A DNA stretch of 64,000 nt from Weissella viridescens (GTDB taxonomy: Bacteria; Bacillota; Bacilli; Lactobacillales; Lactobacillaceae): contig NZ_RHGY01000001.1 in assembly GCF_003862435.1 (NCBI RefSeq), positions 326,757 to 390,756 on the forward strand, read 5' to 3'. The notes under the pieces are model-generated. The model ran no database searches, had not been told where the DNA came from, and was given only the letters and a program-made list of their open reading frames with translations. Made by a program: the position numbers and the translations under genes. Below, one piece after another: positions 8,336 to 16,135 of this stretch; positions within the stretch are counted from its first letter, which is position 1; every line of letters begins with the position of its first letter.

Positions 8336-9277
8336 TTATTTAGCTGATTTTTTCAAATCATTGAAAGCCTTATTGGCCGCTGCTGGGTCACTAGCAGCTT
8401 GACCGTTGGTCAATTCGTTCTTGATATCGTTTTCGATACCGTCGCTAAGCTTCTTCATTTGCTCAGCTTTTTTATCATCATCGATATCGCTACCCTCGAT
8501 GTTCGTGAGCTTTTCATCGTAAGCTTCTTGTCGATCAGCAACCGTGTCGCGATCAAGCCGACCATCAGCTACGCCTTGCTTATCCATTGCCAATAGTTCC
8601 TCAACACGTGAGTATTGTGAAACCAAAGCTTCAGAGTTAGTTACAAAGGTGTCGCTGTCATCATTTGCGTCAGCATCATCTTCGTCTTCAAGTGAGTTGA
8701 AGTATTGGGCGACGCGTCCATCAGCCTTAACGGTAGTCTCTGGCACAAGTGACAAGTCCTTACCGTCAAGCATCTTTTCAATTGAATCATCGATTGACTT
8801 GTCGTAATTAGCAGCTGCGACGATCTTGACCTTGAATTTTTGATCAGTCTTGATTTTATCAGCATTTACAGCTAAATCAACGATTGAAACTGATGCTTTA
8901 AATTTACCGTTCTCAACAGTTGCGTAGCCATCATTCTTAGTGTTTAGGGCTGCGTTTGAGTTCGTTTCCAAACTTGCCTTATCTGTTGGGGCAACTAAGA
9001 CAACGGAATCATCAGGGGCGTTAGTTTTTCCCTTAATGATGATGTCGCCCTGGTTATTTGAATCTGTCTTAATATCAGTAGCTTCGTACATTGTGTAGGT
9101 GTCTTTATCAACTTTCGCCGAACTTGGACGTTGGATTTGACCAGCCGTCATGTTCTTTGAGGCCGTCGAAATGGCCCAGAAAGCCAAGCCAAAAATGACA
9201 ATGACACTGACAATTATAATGGCGATTGGGACGTAAATGGGTTGTTGCTTCTTAGGGGTAGGGTTGGGGGTGCTCAT
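8336..9277 (-). CDS. Membrane-anchored extracytoplasmic protein, family not recognised
   Basis: 313 residues: a proline-rich cytoplasmic start (STPNPTPKKQQP), one membrane helix (about 15-38, VPIAIIIVSVIVIFGLAFWA), then a soluble acidic exterior domain. The first part of that domain looks beta-rich (IIIKGKTNAPDDSVVLVAP), the rest helical and Asp/Lys/Glu-rich. Related proteins with a helix followed by this beta domain occur in lactic acid bacteria without a known role. It lies 29 bases downstream of the teichoic-acid polymerase gene, so both may be transcribed together and act at the cell surface. Confidence 0.6.
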   Translation of the reverse strand: MSTPNPTPKKQQPIYVPIAIIIVSVIVIFGLAFWAISTASKNMTAGQIQRPSSAKVDKDTYTMYEATDIKTDSNNQGDIIIKGKTNAPDDSVVLVAPTDKASLETNSNAALNTKNDGYATVENGKFKASVSIVDLAVNADKIKTDQKFKVKIVAAANYDKSIDDSIEKMLDGKDLSLVPETTVKADGRVAQYFNSLEDEDDADANDDSDTFVTNSEALVSQYSRVEELLAMDKQGVADGRLDRDTVADRQEAYDEKLTNIEGSDIDDDKKAEQMKKLSDGIENDIKNELTNGQAASDPAAANKAFNDLKKSAK

Positions 9278-9306
9278 AATGGGCGCTCTCTTTCTATTAA
9301 TAACAA

Positions 9307-11280
9307 TTATTGCTCAAATCTTTTTTGAATCGCTTTCGTCAAACGCTTACGTGCGTGCGTGTCCATCTGCATGTAGACGTTTTCCGGCAGCTGTGACCTT
9401 TGGGCACTCGTCAAGTGTTCTTGACGTAGCGCATTTTTCAGCGCGAATAACACATCATCTTGGTTATCAACGACCGGACCAACGATATCGTGTGGATCAA
9501 TCTCAAAATGACGATTTTCAACAAGTTCATCAAATTGGTAATAAATGACTGGCCGGTTTTGCAAGGCAAAGTCAAAGCTGACACTTGAGTAGTCAGTAAT
9601 CATCACCTGGTTACCACGGAGTAACTCTTGCACGTTATTGTGTGCTTTATCAATAATCTTAACGAAATCAGAACTGAATAAGTGCGCATATTGTTGCATG
9701 GCCGGGTGCAAAACAAATGAAATATGAAGATGCTTCCTGCGGGCCATCTGCTTTAGTTCAGGGCTGTTGATTAAAGCCATATATGTTTTAAAGAATAAGC
9801 TATCTTCAAATTCTTCATCAGTCGCGTCAATTAACTTGCGTCGACGGGTTGGCATAATCAAAACATGTTTACGAGCTTTGAAACTAGACCACATTTTATT
9901 CCGAAGTAATGCATCAAAACGTGGGAGTCCGGTCAGTAAGATTTGAGGTTCAGTATACCCAAATTCTTCCTCAACGAAATCAACTTCACGTTTTGAACTC
10001 ACGACAATTTGTTCGTTGGCGTCAGGCTTTTGCGTAATACGTTGCGCCTTTAGTCCGGCAATCCCGTGTTGCAAATCAATCTTCTTCGTCATCGTAATCT
10101 TTTCCAGCAAATAATCAGATTTGAACGGTGCCAAATTAGCTGAGTTATGCGTGTGCAAGAAGAGATCTGTCTCCAAGAAGATTTCCAGATGACGTGGGCT
10201 TTGGAAATCAAGAATCTGATCCGGATAGTTGGCGATGTTCTCCTTTTCAGAAGAATCAGCGCGGATCACATAATAGGTATCAAATTCTTTGGCGTGGTAC
10301 TTATTCAAGTAATTGAACATCACACTTCCATTATCATGAGCTTGACCAATGACTTCACCGATTAAAATAATCGGGCGCGGGTTAGCGTTGTCGATAGGCA
10401 CAGTTGGAAACTTTGATTGGTAGGCCTTCAATTGCAGATATAAGTTCTCAGGAATATAACTCGCCGCATAACTCAATTGTGTGTTTTGAAGCAGGTTAGG
10501 TTGAATTAACAAAGTCGTTGATTGATTGCACTTAAGATATAATTCATCAGAAGTGACATCCGTCTCAACCAAAAGGCGTTGTGGAACAGGTTGAATGTCC
10601 TGCTTATCTTGTTCGATTTCAAGCCAGAAGGCATAATCAGTGGTTTGGGCATCAACTTGGTTTGATGGCGTGAAGTTAAATGTTTGGGCCAAATCAATTG
10701 GTGAGAATTCTGCGACGACACGGCTCTTGAAGAGGCTTTGCCCCATATCAAATGTGCTCGTCATGACACTTTGAATCCGTTCAACCTGTTGTGTATCATC
10801 TTGACCAACTAAAATATTGATATCAGATGGTTCAACTGAGGTTGAGTACACATCAAGCGTGACTTCAATCTTGTTATCCTTTTGAACAAAATTAACGAGG
10901 TTAGTATTGCGGTAAAGAGGTAAACCAGATGGTTGGTTATTAATGGTGAAACACATCTGTCCTTGCACATCCATAAAGAGGTACACCTTCTCACGACCAA
11001 CGGTCGCAGTGAGGCGATTCTCAGGGATGAAATAGTTCTCGACACTAAAATCTATCGGCTCCGGTTGTGCAGGTGACCCATAGATTAAGCGTGCTTGTGC
11101 CAAATTTTCTGACTTCAAAAAATTAAGCACTTGTTCATCGGTGATGGTGTAGGTGTGCGCACCTTCATCAGAAAAATAAGTGTCAGAATTTACGCCTTCA
11201 ATCCGCAAACTGGGTAAGACCATTTCGCTGGAGATGATAAATTTTCCTTCGGCATAGTGGGCTTTAATAAATGTGGCCAT
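9307..11280 (-). CDS. CDP-glycerol glycerophosphotransferase (TagB/TagF family)
   Basis: 657 residues. The C-terminal half is a Glyphos_transf domain: LIGEVIGQAHDNG, IDLQHGIAGLKAQ (catalytic HG pair), PRFDALL, PTRRRK, FVLHPAMQQ and ITDYSSVSFDFALQNRPVIYY. These are hallmarks of enzymes that add glycerol-phosphate units from CDP-glycerol to wall teichoic acid. The N-terminal 300 residues are a less conserved beta-rich region. I chose the ATG at 11280 because GGAAGGA precedes it; the open frame extends 21 codons further. It probably acts at the inner face of the membrane. No other teichoic-acid genes are adjacent. Confidence 0.85.
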   Translation of the reverse strand: MATFIKAHYAEGKFIISSEMVLPSLRIEGVNSDTYFSDEGAHTYTITDEQVLNFLKSENLAQARLIYGSPAQPEPIDFSVENYFIPENRLTATVGREKVYLFMDVQGQMCFTINNQPSGLPLYRNTNLVNFVQKDNKIEVTLDVYSTSVEPSDINILVGQDDTQQVERIQSVMTSTFDMGQSLFKSRVVAEFSPIDLAQTFNFTPSNQVDAQTTDYAFWLEIEQDKQDIQPVPQRLLVETDVTSDELYLKCNQSTTLLIQPNLLQNTQLSYAASYIPENLYLQLKAYQSKFPTVPIDNANPRPIILIGEVIGQAHDNGSVMFNYLNKYHAKEFDTYYVIRADSSEKENIANYPDQILDFQSPRHLEIFLETDLFLHTHNSANLAPFKSDYLLEKITMTKKIDLQHGIAGLKAQRITQKPDANEQIVVSSKREVDFVEEEFGYTEPQILLTGLPRFDALLRNKMWSSFKARKHVLIMPTRRRKLIDATDEEFEDSLFFKTYMALINSPELKQMARRKHLHISFVLHPAMQQYAHLFSSDFVKIIDKAHNNVQELLRGNQVMITDYSSVSFDFALQNRPVIYYQFDELVENRHFEIDPHDIVGPVVDNQDDVLFALKNALRQEHLTSAQRSQLPENVYMQMDTHARKRLTKAIQKRFEQ

Positions 11281-11478
11281 GTATGTGCACGTCCTTCCGT
11301 ATAGATTTGTATGTTTACATTTATTGTACAATTTAAGTTTCAAATTATAAATAAAATGACAGCAGGCTTAAGGGTTCATTAATTTATTCATGAGGGAACA
11401 TATGAAATCAGTATGGTTTTATTTCCAAAGATCAGCTGGAACGATTATAATGATAGAAAACGAATGGTGGGCAGGGGC

Positions 11479-11685
11479 ATGATGAAAAAATTATTAGTTT
11501 GGGTGGCCGGTGTCTGTTGGCTAGGGCTTATTTCCTACATTGGTTGGGCAATCTATAATCACGATTTAGCCAGTCAATTACCAATCTTCGCGTATAATCA
11601 ACCCCAAGGCATGATCGGTTGGGGGCTCGTGACCACGGTGATTATAACGTTGATTGCCTGGGTGTGGCCAAAGCCGCGGGTTTAA
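11479..11685 (+). CDS. Small two-helix membrane protein (68 residues)
   Basis: MKKLLVWVAGVCWLGLISYI opens the first membrane helix; the second is MIGWGLVTTVIITLIAWVW near the end, followed by PKPRV. The intervening loop is about 20 residues. The open frame goes up to 11413, but a GCAGGGG element just before the ATG pair at 11479 favours the short form. I recognise no family. It sits between the divergent teichoic-acid gene and the rplU promoter. Confidence 0.5.
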   Translation: MMKKLLVWVAGVCWLGLISYIGWAIYNHDLASQLPIFAYNQPQGMIGWGLVTTVIITLIAWVWPKPRV

Positions 11686-11730
11686 TTGAAAGAATCCCCG
11701 TATAGAAACGGCATTAATTCCACTTCGCTA

Positions 11731-11759
11731 TTGTAATTAACAGCTCGTTTAGGTATAAT
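11731..11759 (+). promoter_or_regulatory. Promoter of the rplU-rpmA operon
   Basis: The -35 box TTGTAA at 11731-11736 and the -10 box TATAAT at 11754-11759 are separated by 17 bases, close to the vegetative consensus. Transcription should start near 11766. Confidence 0.75.
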
Positions 11760-11765
11760 ATTTAT

Positions 11766-11892
11766 GTTGTGTTTGTGTGACCCACAAACTGCAACCATTC
11801 GTCGTCTGTACTAAGTGGTCTGACCCGCGGGCACGGTGAGTCTAAGTTGTCGCTAGAAATAGCATTATATATTATAGGAGGTCTGCAGACTC
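11766..11892 (+). ncRNA. Structured leader of rplU (L21 leader type)
   Basis: About 125 untranslated bases precede rplU. They contain a perfect 7-bp hairpin (GTTTGTG 11771-11777 with CACAAAC 11783-11789) and a GCTA-GAAA-TAGC tetraloop hairpin at 11852-11863, just before the AGGAGG ribosome site. Ribosomal protein L21 leaders are known at this location in Firmicutes and probably allow autoregulation by L21. Assignment rests on position and fold, not on a covariance model search. Confidence 0.55.
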
Positions 11893-12195
11893 ATGGCAGC
11901 ATATGCAATTATTGAGACTGGTGGTAAGCAATACAAGGTTGCCGCTGGTGATACAATTTACGTTGAAAAGCTTGACGCCGAAGCCGGTGAAAAGGTAACT
12001 TTTGACAAGATCGTCTTCTCTGACGGTAAGTTCGGAACACCTTACGTTGAAGGTGCATCTGTAACAGGAACAGTTGAGAAGCAAGGTAAGGAAAAGAAGG
12101 TTGTTACTTTCAAGTACAAGCCAAAGAAGCACTCACACTCAAAGCAAGGTCATCGCCAACCATATACCAAGGTTGTCATTGACGCTATTGCCTAA
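11893..12195 (+). CDS. rplU: Ribosomal protein L21
   Basis: 100 residues, the usual length. [20 protein letters not shown] at the start and the late [16 protein letters not shown] segment are diagnostic for bL21 of the large subunit. An AGGAGG site stands before the ATG. Codon use is strongly biased (AAG, GGT, CGT), as expected of a highly expressed gene. It is first in a two-gene operon with rpmA, only 27 bases apart. Confidence 0.97.
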   Translation: MAAYAIIETGGKQYKVAAGDTIYVEKLDAEAGEKVTFDKIVFSDGKFGTPYVEGASVTGTVEKQGKEKKVVTFKYKPKKHSHSKQGHRQPYTKVVIDAIA

Positions 12196-12222
12196 GACAT
12201 CGGAAAGAGGAGGATTTAAATC

Positions 12223-12534
12223 ATGCAATTGAATTTGAACAACTTGACGATGCTTTCTCACCACAAAGGTGGAGGGTCATCAGCCAATGGTCGTGACTCA
12301 GCAGGACGTCGTCTAGGAACGAAGCGTGCTGATGGTCAATCTATCAAGGCTGGATCAATCATTTACCGCCAACGTGGAACTCACATCTACCCAGGTGTAA
12401 ACGTTGGTCGTGGAGGCGACGATACTTTGTTCGCCTTGACTGATGGCGTTGTAAAGTTCGGTCGTATGGGCCGTGATAAGCGTCAAGTTTCTGTTGTTTC
12501 TCGTGAAGAATACAACGAAATCATCGCTAAGTAA
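12223..12534 (+). CDS. rpmA: Ribosomal protein L27 with atypical N-terminal extension
   Basis: 103 residues. The core from [18 protein letters not shown] onward, [11 protein letters not shown] and [10 protein letters not shown] identify bL27. In most Firmicutes an N-terminal extension with a motif like LNLQFF or LNLQYF is removed by the protease Prp, encoded by ysxB between rplU and rpmA. Here no gene lies between them, and the extension reads [12 protein letters not shown], without the Phe/Tyr-Phe cleavage motif. The strong AGAGGAGG site demands the start at 12223; an in-frame ATG at 12250 (MLSHHKGGG) lacks a ribosome site. The last codons and terminator recur three more times downstream. 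Confidence 0.95.
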   Translation: MQLNLNNLTMLSHHKGGGSSANGRDSAGRRLGTKRADGQSIKAGSIIYRQRGTHIYPGVNVGRGGDDTLFALTDGVVKFGRMGRDKRQVSVVSREEYNEIIAK

Positions 12535-12590
12535 TTAAACTTAAATAGAGACTTACCAATTAACTTTGGTAGGTCTCTTTTTTGTTGGTC
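12500..12590 (+). repeat. rpmA 3' end plus terminator, repeat copy 1 (resident)
   Basis: The last codons of rpmA ([14 protein letters not shown]), an AT-rich spacer and the terminator hairpin AGAGACTTACCAA/TTGGTAGGTCTCT with its T-run (12547-12583). Bases 12500-12545 are repeated exactly at 28286-28331. Copies also occur at 13543 and, diverged, at 20373. As the terminator of the ribosomal operon, this is presumably the original copy. Confidence 0.9.
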
Positions 12591-12739
12591 TAATGCGGGT
12601 TTTGGGGCGTTTGCTAAATGGGAATGGTTCGAGAAGCTATGAGGGTGTGTTGAATTTATCTAAATGAATATTGTTTTGGATATAAATGGATATAGTGTAT
12701 GATATAAGTAGTATTTTTAATGAGAAAAGAGGATAAAAA

Positions 12740-13531
12740 ATGGAGAAATATTATAAATATAAGTCAATACCTAACTATACTGTGGGTAAGGTGAATGGTG
12801 AAGCAGAAAGAATGTTAGTTGATACAATTTTAAAACAACAAATATACGCTGCGGGATTTGAGGAATTAAATGATCCTCTAGAAGGCGTGTATCTTGGGGA
12901 GGAAACATCAAACTCAAATTATTTATATTTACAAAAACGGAACGCTAAAATTATTTCAGCGACTAGATCTCACATAAATCAGCTGATGTGGGCCCATTAT
13001 GCGAACCAATCAAAAGGTATTTGCATTGGCTTTGAAGTAAAGAGCCATCAGCCCCAAAAGGTAAATTATAGTAATGTTCCAGTTTATTCCAATGATCCTG
13101 AAGAAATTTTGACGCATAAAACAAGTGCTTGGAAATACGAAAATGAATGGCGATTTTTGGTGTCTGAAGGAGAAGAGGGCGTAACTGTAATTGAAACTGA
13201 AACTGATGAGGGTAAAAAGAAAAATTTTTTCTTGGATGTGAATATTACCGACATCTATTTTGTTTTATTTCCCAATTATAAAAGCTCTGGTATATCAAAT
13301 GTAATGTCTTATGAAAATGAAGTAGAAAGTAGAAAGAAATTTAAAGAAGGCTTTTTCAAAATGCTATATAGGGAAATACAGAACCAACCTGACCAGAAAA
13401 AATTAAAAGAAAATCTCAAAAAAATTAATGTCCATCAACAAATTCTACGCGAAAATGGGAGATACACAGAGGAAGCTAGAGTTGAGAACCTATTGTCGTT
13501 TATCGAGGATAATGATTTACTTACTAAATAA
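12740..13531 (+). CDS. DUF2971 family protein
   Basis: 263 residues. Family hallmarks are KYKSIPNY at the start, the FEELNDPLEG segment, MWAHYANQSKGICIGFE near residue 90 and KYENEWRFL near 135. DUF2971 proteins are widespread, patchily distributed accessory proteins of unknown biochemical function. The gene is noticeably more AT-rich than the ribosomal operon and uses AAA/ATA codons freely, suggesting transfer. It is bracketed by two direct copies of the rpmA 3' end and terminator, so it forms a discrete single-gene insert of about 1.04 kb. AGAGGA precedes the ATG. A defence or stress role is possible but not shown. Confidence 0.75.
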   Translation: MEKYYKYKSIPNYTVGKVNGEAERMLVDTILKQQIYAAGFEELNDPLEGVYLGEETSNSNYLYLQKRNAKIISATRSHINQLMWAHYANQSKGICIGFEVKSHQPQKVNYSNVPVYSNDPEEILTHKTSAWKYENEWRFLVSEGEEGVTVIETETDEGKKKNFFLDVNITDIYFVLFPNYKSSGISNVMSYENEVESRKKFKEGFFKMLYREIQNQPDQKKLKENLKKINVHQQILRENGRYTEEARVENLLSFIEDNDLLTK

Positions 13532-13542
13532 AAAAGTTAAGA

Positions 13543-13625
13543 AAGAATACAACGAAATCATCGCTAAATAATTAAACTTAAAAAGAGACTTACCAATTTT
13601 TGGTAGGTCTCTTTTTGTTAGTCTT
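13543..13625 (+). repeat. rpmA 3' end plus terminator, repeat copy 2
   Basis: Starts 12 bases after the DUF2971 stop with AAGAATACAACGAAATCATC, the rpmA ending, with only AAG to AAA (still Lys) before the same TAA and the same spacer. The hairpin at 13583-13617 is the rpmA terminator with a shorter loop. Spacing from copy 1 is 1037 bases. Confidence 0.9.
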
Positions 13626-13671
13626 ATATAGGTATTTGTGGGATGAAAATAGGACCAAACTTTTTTTGTAG

Positions 13672-14622
13672 CTAATCTGCTAATTGGGTTGTTGTTTCTC
13701 CTTGGAGTAAAGTTGGTGGTATTACAGATGGATTCAAGGTTTGATGATTTGAATTAATAGCAGTAAGTAATGTTTGAACCATAGTCTGTGCGATCTGCTG
13801 TAGCGGCTGGGCAATCGTTGTTAGATTTAATGGGCTGAGATGGTTGATGAAGATACCATCGAAACCAACAATGCCAACATCATTAGGAACGATAAGCCCT
13901 TTATCATAACAGCTATAGAGAGTACCAAGAGCAAGGCGATCGCTCGCCGTCACAACGCCAGTTAATGGTGGAACCGTGAGTGAGTTGAAGAAGTCGCGTG
14001 CCTCTTTATCGCTATTAGGTAACTGATAAATTGTCTCGGTCACATGTTCGGAAGTATCAATAGCTTTGAAACCGTTTAAACGTTCAAGTGCGAATTGTTC
14101 ATCTAAATCAATGCCTAAATAAATCAAATGTTGGTATCCAGACGCAATGAGATGTTCTTTTGCCAACATCGTACCAAGTTTATTATCAACATCTACACTC
14201 GCAATTTCTGGCTGATTTCCATATGCCACAAGTGGAAAAGGTAGGGCATTTAGCTTTGCTTGATCCTTTGCACGAGCGCCACTTACGAGAATGCCATCAA
14301 TGTCATAGAAATGATCATTCAGGCTACGGTGTAATTCTAAATTATAGCCTTCTTGATAAAGATAATCAGAGACATAAGTAATGAGTTGACCAAAATAAGG
14401 ATCAACATTAGAAACTTCATCGAGCATGACGAATGCAACTGTATAAGTACGACTTGTTGCAAGTGCTCGACCAGCACGTTGTTGTACATAGCCCAATTCA
14501 TTGATCGCGCGTTGTACGACATCTGATATTTCTGGTGAGACTTGCTCGGGATGATTTAAAACGCGCGAAACAGTCATCTTAGAGACGTGCGATTTTTTTG
14601 CAACATCAGCGATAGAAACCAT
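13672..14622 (-). CDS. LacI-family transcriptional regulator of the alpha-glucoside locus
   Basis: 316 residues from the ATG at 14622, which follows GGAGG. The N-terminal helix-turn-helix is classical: VSIADVAKKSHVSKMTVSRV with hinge NELGYVQQRAGRALAT. The rest is a periplasmic-binding-protein-like sensor (VDGILVSG-type segment DIDGILVSGARA, VTASDRLALG, GIVGFDGI). It is divergent from a transporter and an alpha-glucosidase gene, so it most likely represses them until a maltose-type sugar is present. Two palindromes and a cre box lie in the shared upstream region. The open frame extends 70 codons further upstream, over the promoter region, and should be ignored. Confidence 0.85.
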   Translation of the reverse strand: MVSIADVAKKSHVSKMTVSRVLNHPEQVSPEISDVVQRAINELGYVQQRAGRALATSRTYTVAFVMLDEVSNVDPYFGQLITYVSDYLYQEGYNLELHRSLNDHFYDIDGILVSGARAKDQAKLNALPFPLVAYGNQPEIASVDVDNKLGTMLAKEHLIASGYQHLIYLGIDLDEQFALERLNGFKAIDTSEHVTETIYQLPNSDKEARDFFNSLTVPPLTGVVTASDRLALGTLYSCYDKGLIVPNDVGIVGFDGIFINHLSPLNLTTIAQPLQQIAQTMVQTLLTAINSNHQTLNPSVIPPTLLQGETTTQLAD

Positions 14623-14640
14623 AATGACCTCCAATCTATT

Positions 14641-14658
14641 CATGTAAACCCTTACATG
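14641..14658. promoter_or_regulatory. Inverted repeat in the LacI-type regulator promoter region
   Basis: CATGTAA at 14641-14647 and TTACATG at 14652-14658 form a perfect 7-bp arm pair around ACCC. It lies 19 bases before the regulator start and could be an autoregulatory operator. Confidence 0.45.
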
Positions 14659-14682
14659 CTCTATTCTATCATGTTTGATTCT

Positions 14683-14694
14683 GTTACCGGTAAC
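14683..14694. promoter_or_regulatory. LacI-type operator palindrome
   Basis: GTTACCGGTAAC is a perfect 12-bp palindrome with the central CG-containing core expected for LacI-family operators. It sits between the divergent regulator and transporter genes. Confidence 0.6.
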
Positions 14695-14708
14695 ACGCTC
14701 AAAAACGT

Positions 14709-14722
14709 TGTAAGCGTTTTCA
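14709..14722 (+). promoter_or_regulatory. cre box (CcpA site) of the alpha-glucoside operon
   Basis: TGTAAGCGTTTTCA fits the consensus TGWAANCGNTNWCA at every fixed position. CcpA repression in the presence of preferred sugars is expected for the downstream transporter and glucosidase. Confidence 0.75.
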
Positions 14723-14783
14723 TTTCTATGTATATTAAAGGTACAGCTAGCTGAGCAAATGAATGGAACATAGGAGCAGGAAA

Positions 14784-16109
14784 ATGGTTGAAGTGCATAA
14801 AAAGAATTTACCGGAATTAGCAAAGAAAACAATCATGTTAATGACTTTTGGAAACCTGGGTGTTTCCATGGCCTTTTCACTACAGAGTTCGAGTATGGGT
14901 AGAATCTTTCAAACCATCGGGGCTGACCCAACAAAGTTAGGATTCTTCTTTATTCTACCGCCACTGGTTGGGATGTTTATTCAACCATTAGTGGGCTATT
15001 TTTCAGATAAAACTTGGTTACCAAAATTGGGTGGCCGTCGAATGCCATATCTTTTAATTGGGGCATTAGTTTCGGTGCTTATGATGATTTTATTACCAAA
15101 TTCAGGATCATTTGGATTTGGTTTTGGTTCAACAGCTGCATTAGCTTTTGGAGCCTTTGCGATTTTATTTATGGACTTATCATCAAATATGGCCATGCAA
15201 CCATTTAAAATGATTATTGGAGACATGGTACCTGATGATCAAAAGAATTATGCTTGGTCATATCAAACAATTTGGGGAAATATCGGAAGCATCTTGGCAA
15301 CCTTGTTACCCTTTATTCTAACGATCATCGGTGTTTCGAACGTTGCAGCCAAAGGTTCATTACCAAATTCAGTTATTTGGGCTTTCTACATTGGTGCGTT
15401 TATTTTGGTTGTCAGTGCTTTATTTTCCGTTACTTCAGTAAAGGAATATAATCCAGAAGATTATGCAAAGTATCATCAAGTGGAAGAAAAAAAGAACAGT
15501 CAAAAAACGGGCATGTTCACGTTAATTAAACATGCTCCCAAGGTATTTTGGACATTGGCAGTTGTACAATTCTTTGCTTGGGCTGCTTTTCAATATCTAT
15601 GGACGTATGGATCAGGGGCTATCGCCCAAAATGTTTGGCATACAACGGATCCCTCATCAGCTGCCTATCAAGCAGCCGGTAATTGGTTTGGAATTCTATC
15701 AGCAGTACAAGCAGTTGCTTCAGTTGTCTGGGGTTTTGCCTTGTCAAAAACAACAATTAGTCAGCGGTCAATTGCTTATGCTGGTGGATTAATCATTGGG
15801 GGAGTTGGATTCATGTCAGTGTTCTTCATCCATACACAATTTGCTTTGATTGCTGCGTTTATTATGATTGGAATTGGTTGGGTAAGTATGAATGCCATTC
15901 CATTTATGTATTTGACAAGTGAACTAGATGGTGAAAATGATGGTACCTATCTTGGATTATTTAATAGTACAATTTGCTTACCTCAAATTGTAGCCTCGGT
16001 GGCTTCATTTGCCGTTTTCCCACTTGTCGGACAAAGCATGCCTGCTATGTTACTAATTGCCGGAGTATTGATGGTTTTGGGTGCAATTGCAACACGCTGG
16101 GTTAAATAA
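14784..16109 (+). CDS. SLC45-like MFS disaccharide transporter
   Basis: 441 residues with about 12 membrane helices. The N-terminal part LGVSMAFSLQSSSMGRIFQT, followed by PPLVGMFIQPLVGYFSD and the GRRMPYLLIGA loop, is typical of the glycoside-pentoside-hexuronide/SLC45-like MFS group that moves sucrose, maltose or related sugars with protons. I start at 14784 because TAGGAGCAGGA precedes that ATG; the frame has another ATG 21 bases up. The alpha-glucosidase gene follows after 26 bases, so the pair imports and cleaves an alpha-glucoside without a phosphotransferase. Confidence 0.8.
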   Translation: MVEVHKKNLPELAKKTIMLMTFGNLGVSMAFSLQSSSMGRIFQTIGADPTKLGFFFILPPLVGMFIQPLVGYFSDKTWLPKLGGRRMPYLLIGALVSVLMMILLPNSGSFGFGFGSTAALAFGAFAILFMDLSSNMAMQPFKMIIGDMVPDDQKNYAWSYQTIWGNIGSILATLLPFILTIIGVSNVAAKGSLPNSVIWAFYIGAFILVVSALFSVTSVKEYNPEDYAKYHQVEEKKNSQKTGMFTLIKHAPKVFWTLAVVQFFAWAAFQYLWTYGSGAIAQNVWHTTDPSSAAYQAAGNWFGILSAVQAVASVVWGFALSKTTISQRSIAYAGGLIIGGVGFMSVFFIHTQFALIAAFIMIGIGWVSMNAIPFMYLTSELDGENDGTYLGLFNSTICLPQIVASVASFAVFPLVGQSMPAMLLIAGVLMVLGAIATRWVK

Positions 16110-16135
16110 AAAACAGAAAGTTGAGGGATTTAATA

